Origin: Rhizomicrobium sp.
Lineage (GTDB): Bacteria; Pseudomonadota; Alphaproteobacteria; Micropepsales; Micropepsaceae
Reading direction: 5' to 3'
Assembly: GCA_037200385.1 (NCBI GenBank)
Contig: JBBCGL010000001.1
Span: 2,294,001-2,358,000 of the forward strand
DNA: 64,000 nucleotides
Numbering within the stretch: the stretch's first letter is position 1; each line of letters starts with the position of its first letter. Below are positions 1 through 8,425 of the stretch, piece after piece. Below the pieces are notes generated by a model that saw nothing but the letters and a program-made list of their open reading frames with translations, did not search any database and was not told the DNA's origin. Position numbers and translations under genes: made by a program.

Positions 1-1378
1 CCACGCAGTAGAGAATTCCAGCGTCCTTGACCTTCCGAATGACGTCCACGATGTCAGAGATGTCGTTGAGTTCGTCGCCCACGATCGTGAGTTCGCCAGC
101 CTTCTCGAATTCCTCAAGAACCGTCGCGATGGACTTGCGGCGGTCAAGCACGCCCTTATGACACCATGCGTGCGACCAACTGAGCCAACGCTTCTCACGA
201 CGCTTCACTACCGCGCCATCGTCACCCTTCACCTCGACGTCGACTTCGCGCGTCTCGCGGCCAACTACGGTCAATCCGTAGAGGTCATCGAGGCCGCCCC
301 CGTCGAGGCCCACGACGACGACTTCGCAGCGCTCCAAGATGACTTCCAGCGTGATCGCGCTGTCGGCCCGCTTCTTCCAGTGTTCTGCACCAGCCCAATT
401 GTCCGAGCGCGCGCCCATACCAGGCTCGACGTTGGCGTGCTTTGCGAAGAAGCCTACGAGCGATTTCTGGCCTTCGCGGGTCGCCTCATCCAGATCATCG
501 AGCAGCGACTGCTCGTCGACCGACGCACCGAGATTGGGGTTGGTGATGTAGAAGTTCTTCGGGTCCTTGTAGGCGGTATCCCGAACCATCTCCTCCGGAA
601 ACTCGTACAAGAGGCCGAGCGAGCGCGGCACGGTGATCTTGCCATCGCGTATATCGCGAAATCGCCTTAGCCAATCGAGGAAGACGCCGGCGGGCGGTTC
701 ATCACTTTGCGTTGATAGCGCGATCACGAAGCCTTCCGGCCGGCTCTTTAGACCGCCCATCGCTTCGCGAAACATATTCTTGGCGTTGGCTCGCTTCCCA
801 AATAGCCAGAGCTCGTCGATTAGAACGCCAGTTGCCTTGCTGCCGCCAACCGTCTCTGAATCGGCGGCGACGATCTTTAGCGTCGCATTCGTCTCCAAGT
901 GCTTGATCGTTCTCTCATGCACGATCGGCTTGAGGAAGCGACGTAGCTCAGGATCCTCCGCCACCATGTCCATGGCGGGGTCGGCGGAGTTCTTCGCGAT
1001 CTCGATCGTCGGCGCCAGGATCGTAAAGCTGGCCGAATGGCGCCAGTTCAGAAGAAGGGCGGTCAGCATGATGCCGGCCGCCTTGGTGGACTTGCCATTC
1101 TTCTTCGAGATCAGTTCGAAGAAGCGATTGATCTCCCGGCGCCCGGTCTCCGGGTTGTATGCGCCAAAGACGGCGGTCGGCAGGTCAAACACCCACGGCC
1201 GCGCGACTTCGCCGAACGTGGGCTTGCCGAGCACATCGATAATCTTGAGCGACCGAAAGATGTCGAGCGCTGCGGCAGCTTCGTCCGGGAAGAGCGCGCC
1301 GCAGGGCAGCAGCGACTTGCCCGCTACGATACGCTCGCGCCAGTCAAGGCACGCGGTTGACCAGGTCGGCGGCCTCAA
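1..1378 (-). CDS. terL: Phage terminase large subunit (partial, runs off left edge)
   Basis: ATPase/nuclease motor that packages phage DNA into proheads. The frame runs off the left edge, leaving about 459 N-terminal residues. A Walker A box (SKKNGKST, residues ~91-98) and a Walker B box (GVLIDELW, ~184-191) mark the ATPase domain; an acidic GLDGGGLDD stretch near residue 360 fits the start of the nuclease domain. The pattern is that of the Terminase_1 (HK97-like) family. An in-frame TGA lies three codons upstream and there is no early ATG, so the start is taken as the TTG at 1378, overlapping the stop of the small-subunit gene. Head and tail genes are expected to the left, outside the window. 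Confidence 0.9.
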   Translation of the reverse strand, partial: MRPPTWSTACLDWRERIVAGKSLLPCGALFPDEAAAALDIFRSLKIIDVLGKPTFGEVARPWVFDLPTAVFGAYNPETGRREINRFFELISKKNGKSTKAAGIMLTALLLNWRHSASFTILAPTIEIAKNSADPAMDMVAEDPELRRFLKPIVHERTIKHLETNATLKIVAADSETVGGSKATGVLIDELWLFGKRANAKNMFREAMGGLKSRPEGFVIALSTQSDEPPAGVFLDWLRRFRDIRDGKITVPRSLGLLYEFPEEMVRDTAYKDPKNFYITNPNLGASVDEQSLLDDLDEATREGQKSLVGFFAKHANVEPGMGARSDNWAGAEHWKKRADSAITLEVILERCEVVVVGLDGGGLDDLYGLTVVGRETREVDVEVKGDDGAVVKRREKRWLSWSHAWCHKGVLDRRKSIATVLEEFEKAGELTIVGDELNDISDIVDVIRKVKDAGILYCV

Positions 1379-1986
1379 TCGACGTCATCCACTACGGCTT
1401 CGCCGTTGACCGCGGCCAGCTTCGGCGCCGGCCGTGGCGCAAAACGTCCTCCCGCCGCCACGGCCGCTGCCGCGTCGGCCCTGGCGGCGACCTTCTTTCC
1501 GACATAGCCCGGAGCGGCCGAGGCAGGCGGGGCTTCCAGATCCACGATCTGCGTTAGGGCCTCAAGCCGATTTGTCGCCCCAACGAGCCCATCATCGACC
1601 ATCTGCTTGCGCAGGTTGCGCAGCACCTCGGCGCGGGCCAAGGCCTTGCCGGTCGCGAGCTCGTCCGGGAAGTGCTGGCGAAGTTCATCCTCGGTGCAAC
1701 CGATCGCGCGAGCCACGTCCACCGGCTTCATGTTGCAGCCGATGAAGAACGCGACGTCATCGCGGTGCGTCTTCGTCGGCTTGAACGACGACTGCCCCGC
1801 CTTTGCAGCCTCTGCGATTTTTTTTACGGCAAGAATCTCAGCAGAAAAATATTTGCGGAAGGTAGGAACCGACAGATCGAAGAGCTTGGCGACCTTCGCG
1901 ATTTTCGCGCCAGCCCCTAGTAACTCTTGGACTTTTCCCCGTTGTCCGGGTGTCGGCTCCTTCGGAGGCCGCCCACGTTCTGCCAT
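1375..1986 (-). CDS. terS: Phage terminase small subunit-like DNA-binding protein
   Basis: 203 aa protein directly upstream of and overlapping the large terminase gene, which fits the small subunit that recognises the packaging site. The N-terminal part (residues ~16-48) is a resolvase-like helix-turn-helix (AKIAKVAKLFDLSVPTFRKY). A second HTH-like segment follows (KPVDVARAIGCTEDELRQHF). The C-terminus is alanine-rich and low in complexity. The ATG at 1986 is preferred over an upstream in-frame start at 2040 because the conserved-looking part begins there. The role is inferred from position and the HTH rather than from a recognised signature. Confidence 0.7.
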   Translation of the reverse strand: MAERGRPPKEPTPGQRGKVQELLGAGAKIAKVAKLFDLSVPTFRKYFSAEILAVKKIAEAAKAGQSSFKPTKTHRDDVAFFIGCNMKPVDVARAIGCTEDELRQHFPDELATGKALARAEVLRNLRKQMVDDGLVGATNRLEALTQIVDLEAPPASAAPGYVGKKVAARADAAAAVAAGGRFAPRPAPKLAAVNGEAVVDDVD

Positions 1987-2150
1987 GGCGGTGTCCGTCC
2001 GATTTATTTTCCGGTTGCCGGTGCGCCGCTCGCATCCCAAACATCACACGCTAAAAAAAATCTGCGCGTGCTACCGTATGCGGTTACCGCCCCCTACGGT
2101 CGTAGGGATTGCACCCCCGGGGGGGTGGGGTCGGGCGCGAGGTTCCCTGG
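1987..2150. other. Non-coding gap between HNH nuclease and terminase genes (possible packaging site)
   Basis: No supported gene. The stretch holds an A8 run (2053-2060), a small hairpin CCCTAC-GGTC-GTAGGG at about 2092-2107 and a C/G-rich block after it. In HK97-like phages the cos site lies beside the HNH and terminase genes, so this is the natural place to look for it. Nothing in the sequence proves it. Confidence 0.3.
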
Positions 2151-2498
2151 TCAGCCTGCCGAGGCGCGCGCGCGGCGCGCGCGGGCTATCGCGGTCTTCT
2201 TGCCGTGGTGTGACCCGCAAAGGCACTGGCCGTTCTTCAGGTCGAAGGGCTGACCACCGTCGCGCCGCTCAACGATGTGGTCCGCGAACACGCGGTGATC
2301 AGGCTGAGCCTTCGTACACCGCAGGCCGGTACGCTCGTCTATGTCTTCACAGCGACCGCCTGCGCGACCAATCACCTGGTCGGACCAAGTGCGATGTTCG
2401 GGCGTTAGGTAGTGGCGCTCGGCTTCCTTCGGCGGTGGCTTCGCGGTGCGGCTGTCCAACGTACCTATGCGCGCACCGATCATGCGCAGCTTGGTCAT
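2151..2498 (-). CDS. HNH endonuclease
   Basis: 115 aa. The C-terminal half has an HNH layout: RCEDIDERTGLRC, then ADHIVERRDGG, then NGQCLCGSHHGKKT, with paired cysteines for a structural zinc and the His-Asn-His catalytic set. In HK97-like phages an HNH protein next to the terminase genes assists cos cleavage during packaging; its place here fits that role. The ATG at 2498 is chosen because the domain starts soon after it and the longer frame upstream (to 2729) overlaps the next gene and has unlikely composition. Confidence 0.8.
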   Translation of the reverse strand: MTKLRMIGARIGTLDSRTAKPPPKEAERHYLTPEHRTWSDQVIGRAGGRCEDIDERTGLRCTKAQPDHRVFADHIVERRDGGQPFDLKNGQCLCGSHHGKKTAIARARRARASAG

Positions 2499-2610
2499 GG
2501 GTCCGCCCGAACATGGTTGCGCCCGGTCAACTCTTTCGAGCCCCGGGCGCACCAACTGAACATGCCGATTCACATGCCACATACCGTCTCCCCTTGCAAG
2601 GGGAGGAAGA

Positions 2611-3213
2611 TCAGATGTAGCCCCAATGCCGCGCGAGCACGTCGAGCCCATCAAGCAAGAGAGGCAGCCCCGCCTTCGGATGGACGCGGATTGCACGCGT
2701 GCATGCTTCGAGACTGGCGTTCCCATCATCGATCAACAGCATCTCGACTACATGGCGAGATCGCTGGCCGAGCTTTCTGATTGCGTCGCCGTATTCCTCC
2801 ATCGCGTCGAGCTTGGCATCCGCCAGCGTGGTTCTCGGCATTCCGCCACCGCCGCCAGTCAATTGCACGAAGCCCTGCATCCGCGCTTTCTGGAACAAGT
2901 CCTGGAGCCGATGGCCTGCCGCGACGTGGTATTCCTCGATGTTTCGCTTCGAGAAGAGCCACTCCAGCCGATCGATCTTGCGCATCGTAACCAGCACCCG
3001 CTTTCCGTCGCCGTCGGGATCACGCACCTTGCACGCGACAGCGCGGCTTCCGTCGTAACCGGGCTCGCATGGCGCCTTGGCGCCATATGCGGCACGCAGG
3101 CGCGCTGCCTGTTCACGGATGTCCGCAGCGCGCTTCGGATCCTGTTCGATTGCAGCGCGGGCCATGCCCTGCGCGTGAGCGCCCGTGGGCGCCGGTTGCC
3201 GTTTGCCTGTCAT
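2611..3213 (-). CDS. DUF6456-like protein
   Basis: 200 aa, no signal peptide or membrane segment. Residues ~85-200 resemble DUF6456, a helical domain found in alphaproteobacterial chromosomes and phages: a RLEWLFSKRNIEEYHVAAG segment (a worn HTH-like start), then a helix-rich part ending LPLLLDGLDVLARHWGY. A glycine run (GGGGG) sits between the two parts. The start ATG overlaps the stop of the upstream gene (ATGA), so the two are probably translated together. A regulatory role is possible but not shown. Confidence 0.6.
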   Translation of the reverse strand: MTGKRQPAPTGAHAQGMARAAIEQDPKRAADIREQAARLRAAYGAKAPCEPGYDGSRAVACKVRDPDGDGKRVLVTMRKIDRLEWLFSKRNIEEYHVAAGHRLQDLFQKARMQGFVQLTGGGGGMPRTTLADAKLDAMEEYGDAIRKLGQRSRHVVEMLLIDDGNASLEACTRAIRVHPKAGLPLLLDGLDVLARHWGYI

Positions 3214-3704
3214 GCTGCGCCCGCCTCTTTGTTTTCGCTGGTCTGAATTGAAGGTCCGGAAACGCCATCAATTGAGGGTGTTTCGGTGATGGTCTTTGAG
3301 GCGAAGTACTCGCGCCATTTCGCGGCACGCAGTTCCTCCAGCTCATTTCTCCGCCTGATTCGATAGAGTTGGTTCGCCAGAGCGTGGCAGCGATGACAAT
3401 TTCTCTGGCCGACGCGATTAGGCCGCCCGCATGAGCACGTCGATTGGCCCGTCGGCGGATCGCCGCGATGATGCTGGGCGTGACAGTCTTTGCAGAGCCA
3501 AACCACGTCGAGAGGACGGTCGTAATCCGGATGATGCATCTCGGATTTCTCCGATCCGCAGTCAGCGCATGGCTGGGGTGTGATCAACCCGAGGCGTTTG
3601 GCGGCGTTTGCCATGGCGCGAGCGCCACACTTCTTAACAGTCGTGAAACAATCCGAGGTCTGCTGCGGACTATCGCCATTGTTTGTCGTGAAACCTTCTC
3701 TCAT
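3210..3704 (-). CDS. Zinc-ribbon / HNH-like phage protein
   Basis: 164 aa. It contains CADCGSEKSEMHHPDYDRP followed by WLCKDCHAQHHRG: two CxxC knuckles around His residues, as in HNH-like zinc fingers of phage early genes. A second cysteine cluster (CSCGRPN, then CHRCHA) lies at residues ~95-110. Whether it cuts DNA is unclear because a full His-Asn-His triad is not obvious. It overlaps both neighbours by ATGA junctions, so it belongs to the leftward early operon. Confidence 0.65.
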   Translation of the reverse strand: MREGFTTNNGDSPQQTSDCFTTVKKCGARAMANAAKRLGLITPQPCADCGSEKSEMHHPDYDRPLDVVWLCKDCHAQHHRGDPPTGQSTCSCGRPNRVGQRNCHRCHALANQLYRIRRRNELEELRAAKWREYFASKTITETPSIDGVSGPSIQTSENKEAGAA

Positions 3705-4735
3705 GAGGCCTTCCTCATGGCGACGACTTCGACATCATGGCCGAACACCTTCACCAAGCGCGCACGCCAGACAGCCGTGGCGAAGCGCTCGGCCACGACG
3801 CCATACGGGCACTCCAGCCGGAACGGCGGGCCGCGATGCAACACGACGCCCCGAAACCACGCCTCCAGCTCAATCGGCGGCGTGCCGGCTGCGAGCAGCG
3901 CGTCGATGAACTCGCGGTCGATCAGCACTCCGGACTTCGGCGCCTTGCGCGCAACCGCGGCGGCCGCGCGCACCTTCGCCAGGTAGGGCACGAATTTACG
4001 TTCCCGCATCCAATTTTGCGGGAATTGTGTCATCTGCGGTCGATCCTTTGGCCGCGTCGCGTTCACCGCCGCCAGCCAGCGCCCGTACTCGGCGATGCAG
4101 TCGACCATCTCGGGGCCAGTCGGTCGCTCCTCCGGCGGAGGCGCGTCGTCGAGACCCACGCGCACCCAAGCGTCTCGTGCCTCGCTCTCGGTGACCGGCG
4201 CATTCGCCATGCCGGGAAGGTCCATGTAGGCCTTCCAGATCGGTGGCCAACTCGCGATGGCGATGGCTTCCCGTTCTTCCCGAGAGGGCAACCGAACATC
4301 GTCTACCGCCTCCTCAGGCGAAGGATGACGGTTCACTGACGGTTCAAGTGACGGTTCTTCTTTATATAGGATTCCACCTGGTAGAGCGGAATTTCCATGC
4401 GGTGGAGAAACGATTCCACCAGGTAGAACGGCGTCTTTGGTCTTTCTACGTGGTGGAATCTTCTCTTCGAAGCCTGGAACGGTAAGTTGGAAGCCCTTCA
4501 CTGGCTCGCCGCGGACGGTGATCTCGGTCGATTTGATCAGCCCCAACTCCTCAAGCTTGGCGAGGTGCTTGTAGACCGTCGATTGCGCGAGTTCCGTATG
4601 CTCCACGATGAGATCGATGGAGGGCCAGCAAAGGCCCTGTTCATTTGCGTTGTCGGCGAGCTTCGCCAGCACCAGCTTCGCGGCCGGCGAACCGGTGAGT
4701 TGCTTCATGGCCCATCCAACGACCTCGCCGCTCAT
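3701..4735 (-). CDS. O-like replication initiator (winged-helix DNA-binding protein)
   Basis: 344 aa. The N-terminus (residues ~10-85) is a phage-replication type winged helix: MKQLTGSPAAKLVLAKLAD, then CWPSIDLIVEHTELAQSTVY and a basic wing. This is followed by a low-complexity linker encoded by repeated DNA (see 4326-4460) and a C-terminal helical part. The gene lies two genes upstream of dnaB, as lambda O lies next to the helicase loader gene, so it is read as the initiator that binds the origin and recruits helicase. The ATG at 4735 overlaps the upstream stop; the longer frame to 4924 is arginine-rich and unlikely. Confidence 0.7.
   Translation of the reverse strand: MSGEVVGWAMKQLTGSPAAKLVLAKLADNANEQGLCWPSIDLIVEHTELAQSTVYKHLAKLEELGLIKSTEITVRGEPVKGFQLTVPGFEEKIPPRRKTKDAVLPGGIVSPPHGNSALPGGILYKEEPSLEPSVNRHPSPEEAVDDVRLPSREEREAIAIASWPPIWKAYMDLPGMANAPVTESEARDAWVRVGLDDAPPPEERPTGPEMVDCIAEYGRWLAAVNATRPKDRPQMTQFPQNWMRERKFVPYLAKVRAAAAVARKAPKSGVLIDREFIDALLAAGTPPIELEAWFRGVVLHRGPPFRLECPYGVVAERFATAVWRARLVKVFGHDVEVVAMRKAS
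4326..4460. repeat. Iteron-like repeats inside the initiator gene (candidate phage replication origin)
   Basis: Three copies of TGACGGTTC at 4326, 4337 and 4349 (spacing 11 and 12 bp) lie beside an AT-rich stretch (4358-4368). Then come two direct copies of GATTCCACC-t/a-GGTAGA (from 4370 and 4412) and one inverted copy (4445-4460). The same layout, iterons plus an AT-rich segment inside the initiator coding sequence, is known from lambda O and its origin. Origin function is inferred. Confidence 0.6.
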
Positions 4736-5151
4736 GCGCCACCTCGCGCCTTCTTCGGCACGCTCAGGTACCGCTTCACGAGCGCCTGGAGGCCTGTGTC
4801 GTCTGTGTTCACCACGGTGACGCCGAGATGGGGATCGACGATCTGCGCCGCCTCGCCGGCCTCGACGATCAGCCGCACGAACTGCGCCACCTGCTTGGCC
4901 TTCGCGATACCGGTCGCCTGGCACACACGCAGATCGAGCTCGCGCACCGCCTGTCCACGCTCGGTGAACTCCGCCGTCGTCGCGCGCACTGCGAGCTCTT
5001 CCACGATCACAGGGGCCGCAGGGTCCGTCCCCTGGACACGCTCGACGCGCAGCGGCCTTCCCCAGAAGAAGAACACCGTCCCCACGGCAAGCGTCGCCGG
5101 CCGCACGATTGCGGGCGGGTGCGCGATCTCATGGGGCGTCCGCAGGCTCAT
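4732..5151 (-). CDS. Hypothetical phage protein
   Basis: 139 aa, unrecognised. It begins MSLRTPHEIAHPPAIVRPAT and has a short beta-rich segment with VFFFWGRPLRV, then a helical second half. It lies between dnaB and the initiator gene and overlaps both by ATGA junctions, so co-translation with the replication genes is likely. That position would suit a helicase-loading or accessory replication role, but no domain is seen to support this. Confidence 0.6.
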   Translation of the reverse strand: MSLRTPHEIAHPPAIVRPATLAVGTVFFFWGRPLRVERVQGTDPAAPVIVEELAVRATTAEFTERGQAVRELDLRVCQATGIAKAKQVAQFVRLIVEAGEAAQIVDPHLGVTVVNTDDTGLQALVKRYLSVPKKARGGA

Positions 5152-6578
5152 GCGTCCTCCGCGAGATTGGAGAACCGCGTGAAGCGATCGTCGAAGAACA
5201 ACTCGATCTTGTTGGTGGCGCCGTGCCGGTGTTTCTCCACCATCACCTCGGCGCGGCGATGGGCGCGCTCGCACTTGTCGAGCCACTTCGAATGTTCGGG
5301 GCTGCTGGGGTCGGGCTCGCGGCTCTTGAGGTAGTATTCCTCGCGGTAGACGAACATCACGACGTCGGCGTCCTGCTCGATGGAGCCCGATTCCCGGAGG
5401 TCCGACAGCACTGGCCTTTTATCGTCGCGGCTGTCGACCGCGCGGCTCAATTGCGAAAGCGCCACCACGGGCACATCGAGATCCTTCGCCAGCACCTTCA
5501 GCGCCTTGCTGATCTCGGTGATCTCCTGCACGCGGTTCTCGGTGCGGCCACTGCCCGCGACCAGCTGCAGGTGATCGACCATGATGCAGCCGATGTTCTT
5601 CTCGCGCTTCATGCGCCTGGCGCGCGCCGCGATCTGCGCGATGGAGATGCCGCCCGTGTCGTCGATGTAGAGCGGGATGCTTTGCAGGTCCTGGTTGGCC
5701 TGCACGAAGGTCTCCCACTCCGTGTCCGAGAACCGACCGTTCCGGATCTTCCACATCTCGAGCTCGGTCTGCTCGGACAGGATGCGGGCGCCAAGCTGCT
5801 GCGCCGCCATTTCGAGGGAGAAGAACAGCACCGGCGCGCCGCGGGGCACCTCGGCTCCGGCTTCAATGTCCTGCAGGTATGCGCGCGCGGTGTGGAACGC
5901 CATGTTGGTGGCGAGCGACGTCTTTCCCATGCCCGGCCGGCCGGCGAGGATGATCAGGTCCGACGGCTGGAGCCCGCCCAGCAGGCTGTCGATGTCGGTG
6001 AACCCGGTGACCAGGCCCGAGATGCGGCCGCCGCGCGCTTGGGCCTTCTCGGCCAACTCGACGGTGCGCCGAAGGCTCTCGGCGAAGTCCATGGGGCCGG
6101 TGCCGTACTTGCTGCTCTCGCTGACGCGGTAGAGCGCTTTTTCGGCCGCCTCGATCTGAGCCTGGGGCGGACGGTCGTGCGGCGCCTCATAGGCGGCGTT
6201 GACGATGCCCTCGCCAATCCCGATCAGCGCCCGCCGCACGGCGAGCTCCCGCAGGATCCGCGCGAGGTCGCGGACGTTCGGGATCGCCGGGGCCGCTTGG
6301 ACCAAGCCGGCGAGATAGGCGTGGCCGCCCACCTCCATCAAGCCGGGATCGGCCTTCATCGCGGCGTGGAGCGTAAGTGGTGTCAGCACCATGCCGCCGC
6401 GCTCCGCCGCGCCCAGCATCGCCTCAAACAGGCGCTGGTGCAGCGGATCGTAGAAGTCCTCCGCCTTCAGGATCGAGCTGACGCGCTCCACCGCCTGGTT
6501 GTCGACCAGGATGGCGCCGAGCAGGGCCTGCTCGACCTCAATGTCGTAGGGGACGTGCCGATAGGCTTCCTGATCCAT
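5148..6578 (-). CDS. dnaB: Replicative DNA helicase DnaB
   Basis: 476 aa, normal length for a DnaB hexameric 5'-3' helicase. The N-terminal domain starts PYDIEVEQALLGAILVDN; the RecA-like domain has Walker A GRPGMGKT (residues 213-220), a FFSLEM segment and a MVDHLQL Walker B-like strand. Later motifs include LSQLSRAVDSRDDKRP and LRESGSIEQDADVV. It drives fork unwinding for phage DNA synthesis. The start is the ATG at 6578, which overlaps the upstream TGA; upstream in-frame starts extend into the previous gene. A phage-borne DnaB makes the phage independent of host helicase loading. Confidence 0.95.
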   Translation of the reverse strand: MDQEAYRHVPYDIEVEQALLGAILVDNQAVERVSSILKAEDFYDPLHQRLFEAMLGAAERGGMVLTPLTLHAAMKADPGLMEVGGHAYLAGLVQAAPAIPNVRDLARILRELAVRRALIGIGEGIVNAAYEAPHDRPPQAQIEAAEKALYRVSESSKYGTGPMDFAESLRRTVELAEKAQARGGRISGLVTGFTDIDSLLGGLQPSDLIILAGRPGMGKTSLATNMAFHTARAYLQDIEAGAEVPRGAPVLFFSLEMAAQQLGARILSEQTELEMWKIRNGRFSDTEWETFVQANQDLQSIPLYIDDTGGISIAQIAARARRMKREKNIGCIMVDHLQLVAGSGRTENRVQEITEISKALKVLAKDLDVPVVALSQLSRAVDSRDDKRPVLSDLRESGSIEQDADVVMFVYREEYYLKSREPDPSSPEHSKWLDKCERAHRRAEVMVEKHRHGATNKIELFFDDRFTRFSNLAEDA

Positions 6579-7096
6579 CAGCGCGCCCTCCGCTCGGTGG
6601 CGTCGACGAGCGCACGCGCCTGCCAAGCCAACCACGCCATGCGCATTCCGCTCCGGACGTAGTCGCCTCTCTTTGAGCGGATGAAGTAGCTCTCGCGCTC
6701 GATCGGCGTGCAGAGGCCGCCCGCCCATGCCTCAAAGCGGCGGCGCTGCGCCTCGGTGTCGCTGAGCACGTCGAGCTGGATGACGTTGGTGGGCTCGGCT
6801 GGAGCAGTAGGAGCGGCGTTGGCTCCGTCGTTGGCGGCTACGACGCGCAACGCGAACCAATCCTCGGCGGCAACCGTGGCGTAGCCAAGCGAACTTGCCA
6901 GCAGCTCCAACACGTCCTTCGCTGGCTTCCGTGCCATGACCATCGCCATGTGCACGGCCGCCGTGAGCAGCATCATCGTGCCGTCGGCCGGATCGGTACC
7001 CGCCGCTTCGCATATCGCGCGAACTGCGCGCTCCAACATGAGCACGCGTTCCTTCGGATCGCGAATATTGGCGCTCGAAATTGTCGTCTGGCTCAT
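6578..7096 (-). CDS. Hypothetical phage protein
   Basis: 172 aa, not recognised. The N-terminal half is helical (RVLMLERAVRAICEAAG, MMLLTAAVHMAMVMARKP); the C-terminal part (FEAWAGGLCTPIERESYF, YVRSGMRMAWLAWQAR) resembles a short tail seen in many phage early proteins. It is linked to dnaB and to the next gene by overlapping stop/start codons. The ATG at 7096 is preferred because it overlaps the upstream stop. Confidence 0.6.
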   Translation of the reverse strand: MSQTTISSANIRDPKERVLMLERAVRAICEAAGTDPADGTMMLLTAAVHMAMVMARKPAKDVLELLASSLGYATVAAEDWFALRVVAANDGANAAPTAPAEPTNVIQLDVLSDTEAQRRRFEAWAGGLCTPIERESYFIRSKRGDYVRSGMRMAWLAWQARALVDATERRAR

Positions 7097-7353
7097 GTTG
7101 TTGCCTTCGCAAACAGGTCCGGCATCGCCGCTTGGATCGTGCGCGTGATTTCCTTGGGCGAGACAACGACGCATCGCGCCATGATCTCGTCCTCGCGCCC
7201 TTTCGGGATGTCGTAATGAGGATGGCGCCCGGCGTGGAACCAGCAGCGCTTGATATCGAGCTGCCGCGCCATCTCGTGGAGATTGAGCACGCTGTACGGC
7301 ACGCAGATCAGGTGGCGTCGGTTGTCGCAGACGTAAGAGAGACCGCCCCTCAT
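7093..7353 (-). CDS. DUF4031 domain protein
   Basis: 86 aa, about the whole length of a DUF4031 domain. Typical pieces are LHEMARQLDIKRCWFHA and HPHYDIPKGREDEIMAR. This family is small, widespread in phages and in bacteria, and has no settled function. It overlaps both neighbours by ATGA junctions within the leftward operon. Confidence 0.75.
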   Translation of the reverse strand: MRGGLSYVCDNRRHLICVPYSVLNLHEMARQLDIKRCWFHAGRHPHYDIPKGREDEIMARCVVVSPKEITRTIQAAMPDLFAKATT

Positions 7354-7907
7354 GGCGTCACCTGCATGTCGCGGGTCGCGACGCTGGCGCCGGTGCGGGC
7401 GCAGAACTTGAGCCCGTGCAGCGGGCAGGTGACGGTGCCGTCCCGGTTAGCTGGAACTGACCCCAGATGGGTCCCGCGATGCGGGCAGATAAGCCCATGC
7501 TGCCCTTGCACAGCGGGTTTGCCGTGCCAGGCGCGATGCAGATCGATGCCGCCCGGCATCGTTGCGAAGATCACATTGACGGGGACATCGCGGAGGCATT
7601 TGCGGCGGCGATAGATTACCGGCCCGTGCTCCATGCCGACGTGGTGCAGCGGAATCCCGAACACACCCTGCTCGCCATAGCGATTGTTGGTCGCCTTCCG
7701 CCACGCGCCTTGAGGCACGAACCGCCAATCGAGGTGGTAGTGCTGGTATGGAAAATTAAGATGCTCGGCATCGCTGTGTCGGACGCCCATCACCGCCCAA
7801 CTGCGTGGCGCGAGGTCGAACAGCTTATGACGGACCGTCGCAACCATGTAGTACTGGCCCACGATCGGTGGCGTCTTCATTTCGTCGACGCGCTTGCCTT
7901 TGCTCAT
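7350..7907 (-). CDS. Rieske [2Fe-2S] domain protein encoded by the phage
   Basis: 185 aa. The C-terminal third carries an intact Rieske cluster site: C141-x-H143, 17 residues, then C161-x2-H164 (CPHRG and CPLHG), enough to bind a [2Fe-2S] cluster. No oxygenase catalytic domain (mononuclear iron site) follows, so it is not a full ring-hydroxylating oxygenase; the N-terminal ~120 residues are not recognised. No signal peptide, so it acts in the cytoplasm. It lies in the middle of the early operon between a DUF4031 gene and a cysteine-peptidase-like gene. An electron carrier or redox-sensing role is a guess. Confidence 0.8.
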   Translation of the reverse strand: MSKGKRVDEMKTPPIVGQYYMVATVRHKLFDLAPRSWAVMGVRHSDAEHLNFPYQHYHLDWRFVPQGAWRKATNNRYGEQGVFGIPLHHVGMEHGPVIYRRRKCLRDVPVNVIFATMPGGIDLHRAWHGKPAVQGQHGLICPHRGTHLGSVPANRDGTVTCPLHGLKFCARTGASVATRDMQVTP

Positions 7908-8425
7908 CGCGGCACCTCGACCTCAATCGCGTGCGTGATGTGCCAGCCACCGCTCGCGCGCGGCACGCACTCGTTAAGAAGCCACGGTACGAGATTGCCG
8001 TGCCAATAGCGGAATGCCGTCCAACCACTACCGTTCGCGATGCAGTTGATGTCGAAGACGCCGACGTCGTCAGGTATTGTGGCGCCGTGACGCGCAGCGC
8101 CGACCCAATGTGTGAAGCGATAGCGCGCGCGCAGCGGCACACCGGGCAACGTCCATGGCCCTTCCCATTGAATGCGGACGAGACCGTAGTCCGGCCATTG
8201 CGCACCGATCTTGCGCCAAGGCCGCCCGATGCTGCGCAACGCATCGCTCATCATTGTCGGGTTGGTGTAGCGCTTGCCGTCGAAGCCGAGCATGTGCGGG
8301 CGCACCTGGTCGAGCGTCATATGCATGATCGCGGCAAGGGCGCCGGGGCCGCAGTTCGCGCCCCACTCATCGTGTGCGCGCTGCGCGTCCTCGGCCGTGA
8401 ACAGCGTGGGTTGCGGGCGTATCAT
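7904..8425 (-). CDS. Papain/C39-like cysteine peptidase-fold protein
   Basis: 173 aa. It has the start of a papain-like fold, WGANCGPGALAAI, with the likely nucleophile Cys25, then a histidine in RFTHWVGA (His106) and an acidic/Asn strand VGVFDINC (Asp125). Spacing and order fit the C39-like cysteine peptidase group. There is no export signal, so it would act in the cytoplasm on phage or host proteins, or be a catalytically inert relative. The ATG at 8425 overlaps the upstream stop. Confidence 0.6.
   Translation of the reverse strand: MIRPQPTLFTAEDAQRAHDEWGANCGPGALAAIMHMTLDQVRPHMLGFDGKRYTNPTMMSDALRSIGRPWRKIGAQWPDYGLVRIQWEGPWTLPGVPLRARYRFTHWVGAARHGATIPDDVGVFDINCIANGSGWTAFRYWHGNLVPWLLNECVPRASGGWHITHAIEVEVPR

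Noticed and set aside
5109-6662. 517-codon plus-strand frame opposite dnaB
   Set aside because: Shadow of dnaB in a GC-rich genome; no motifs.
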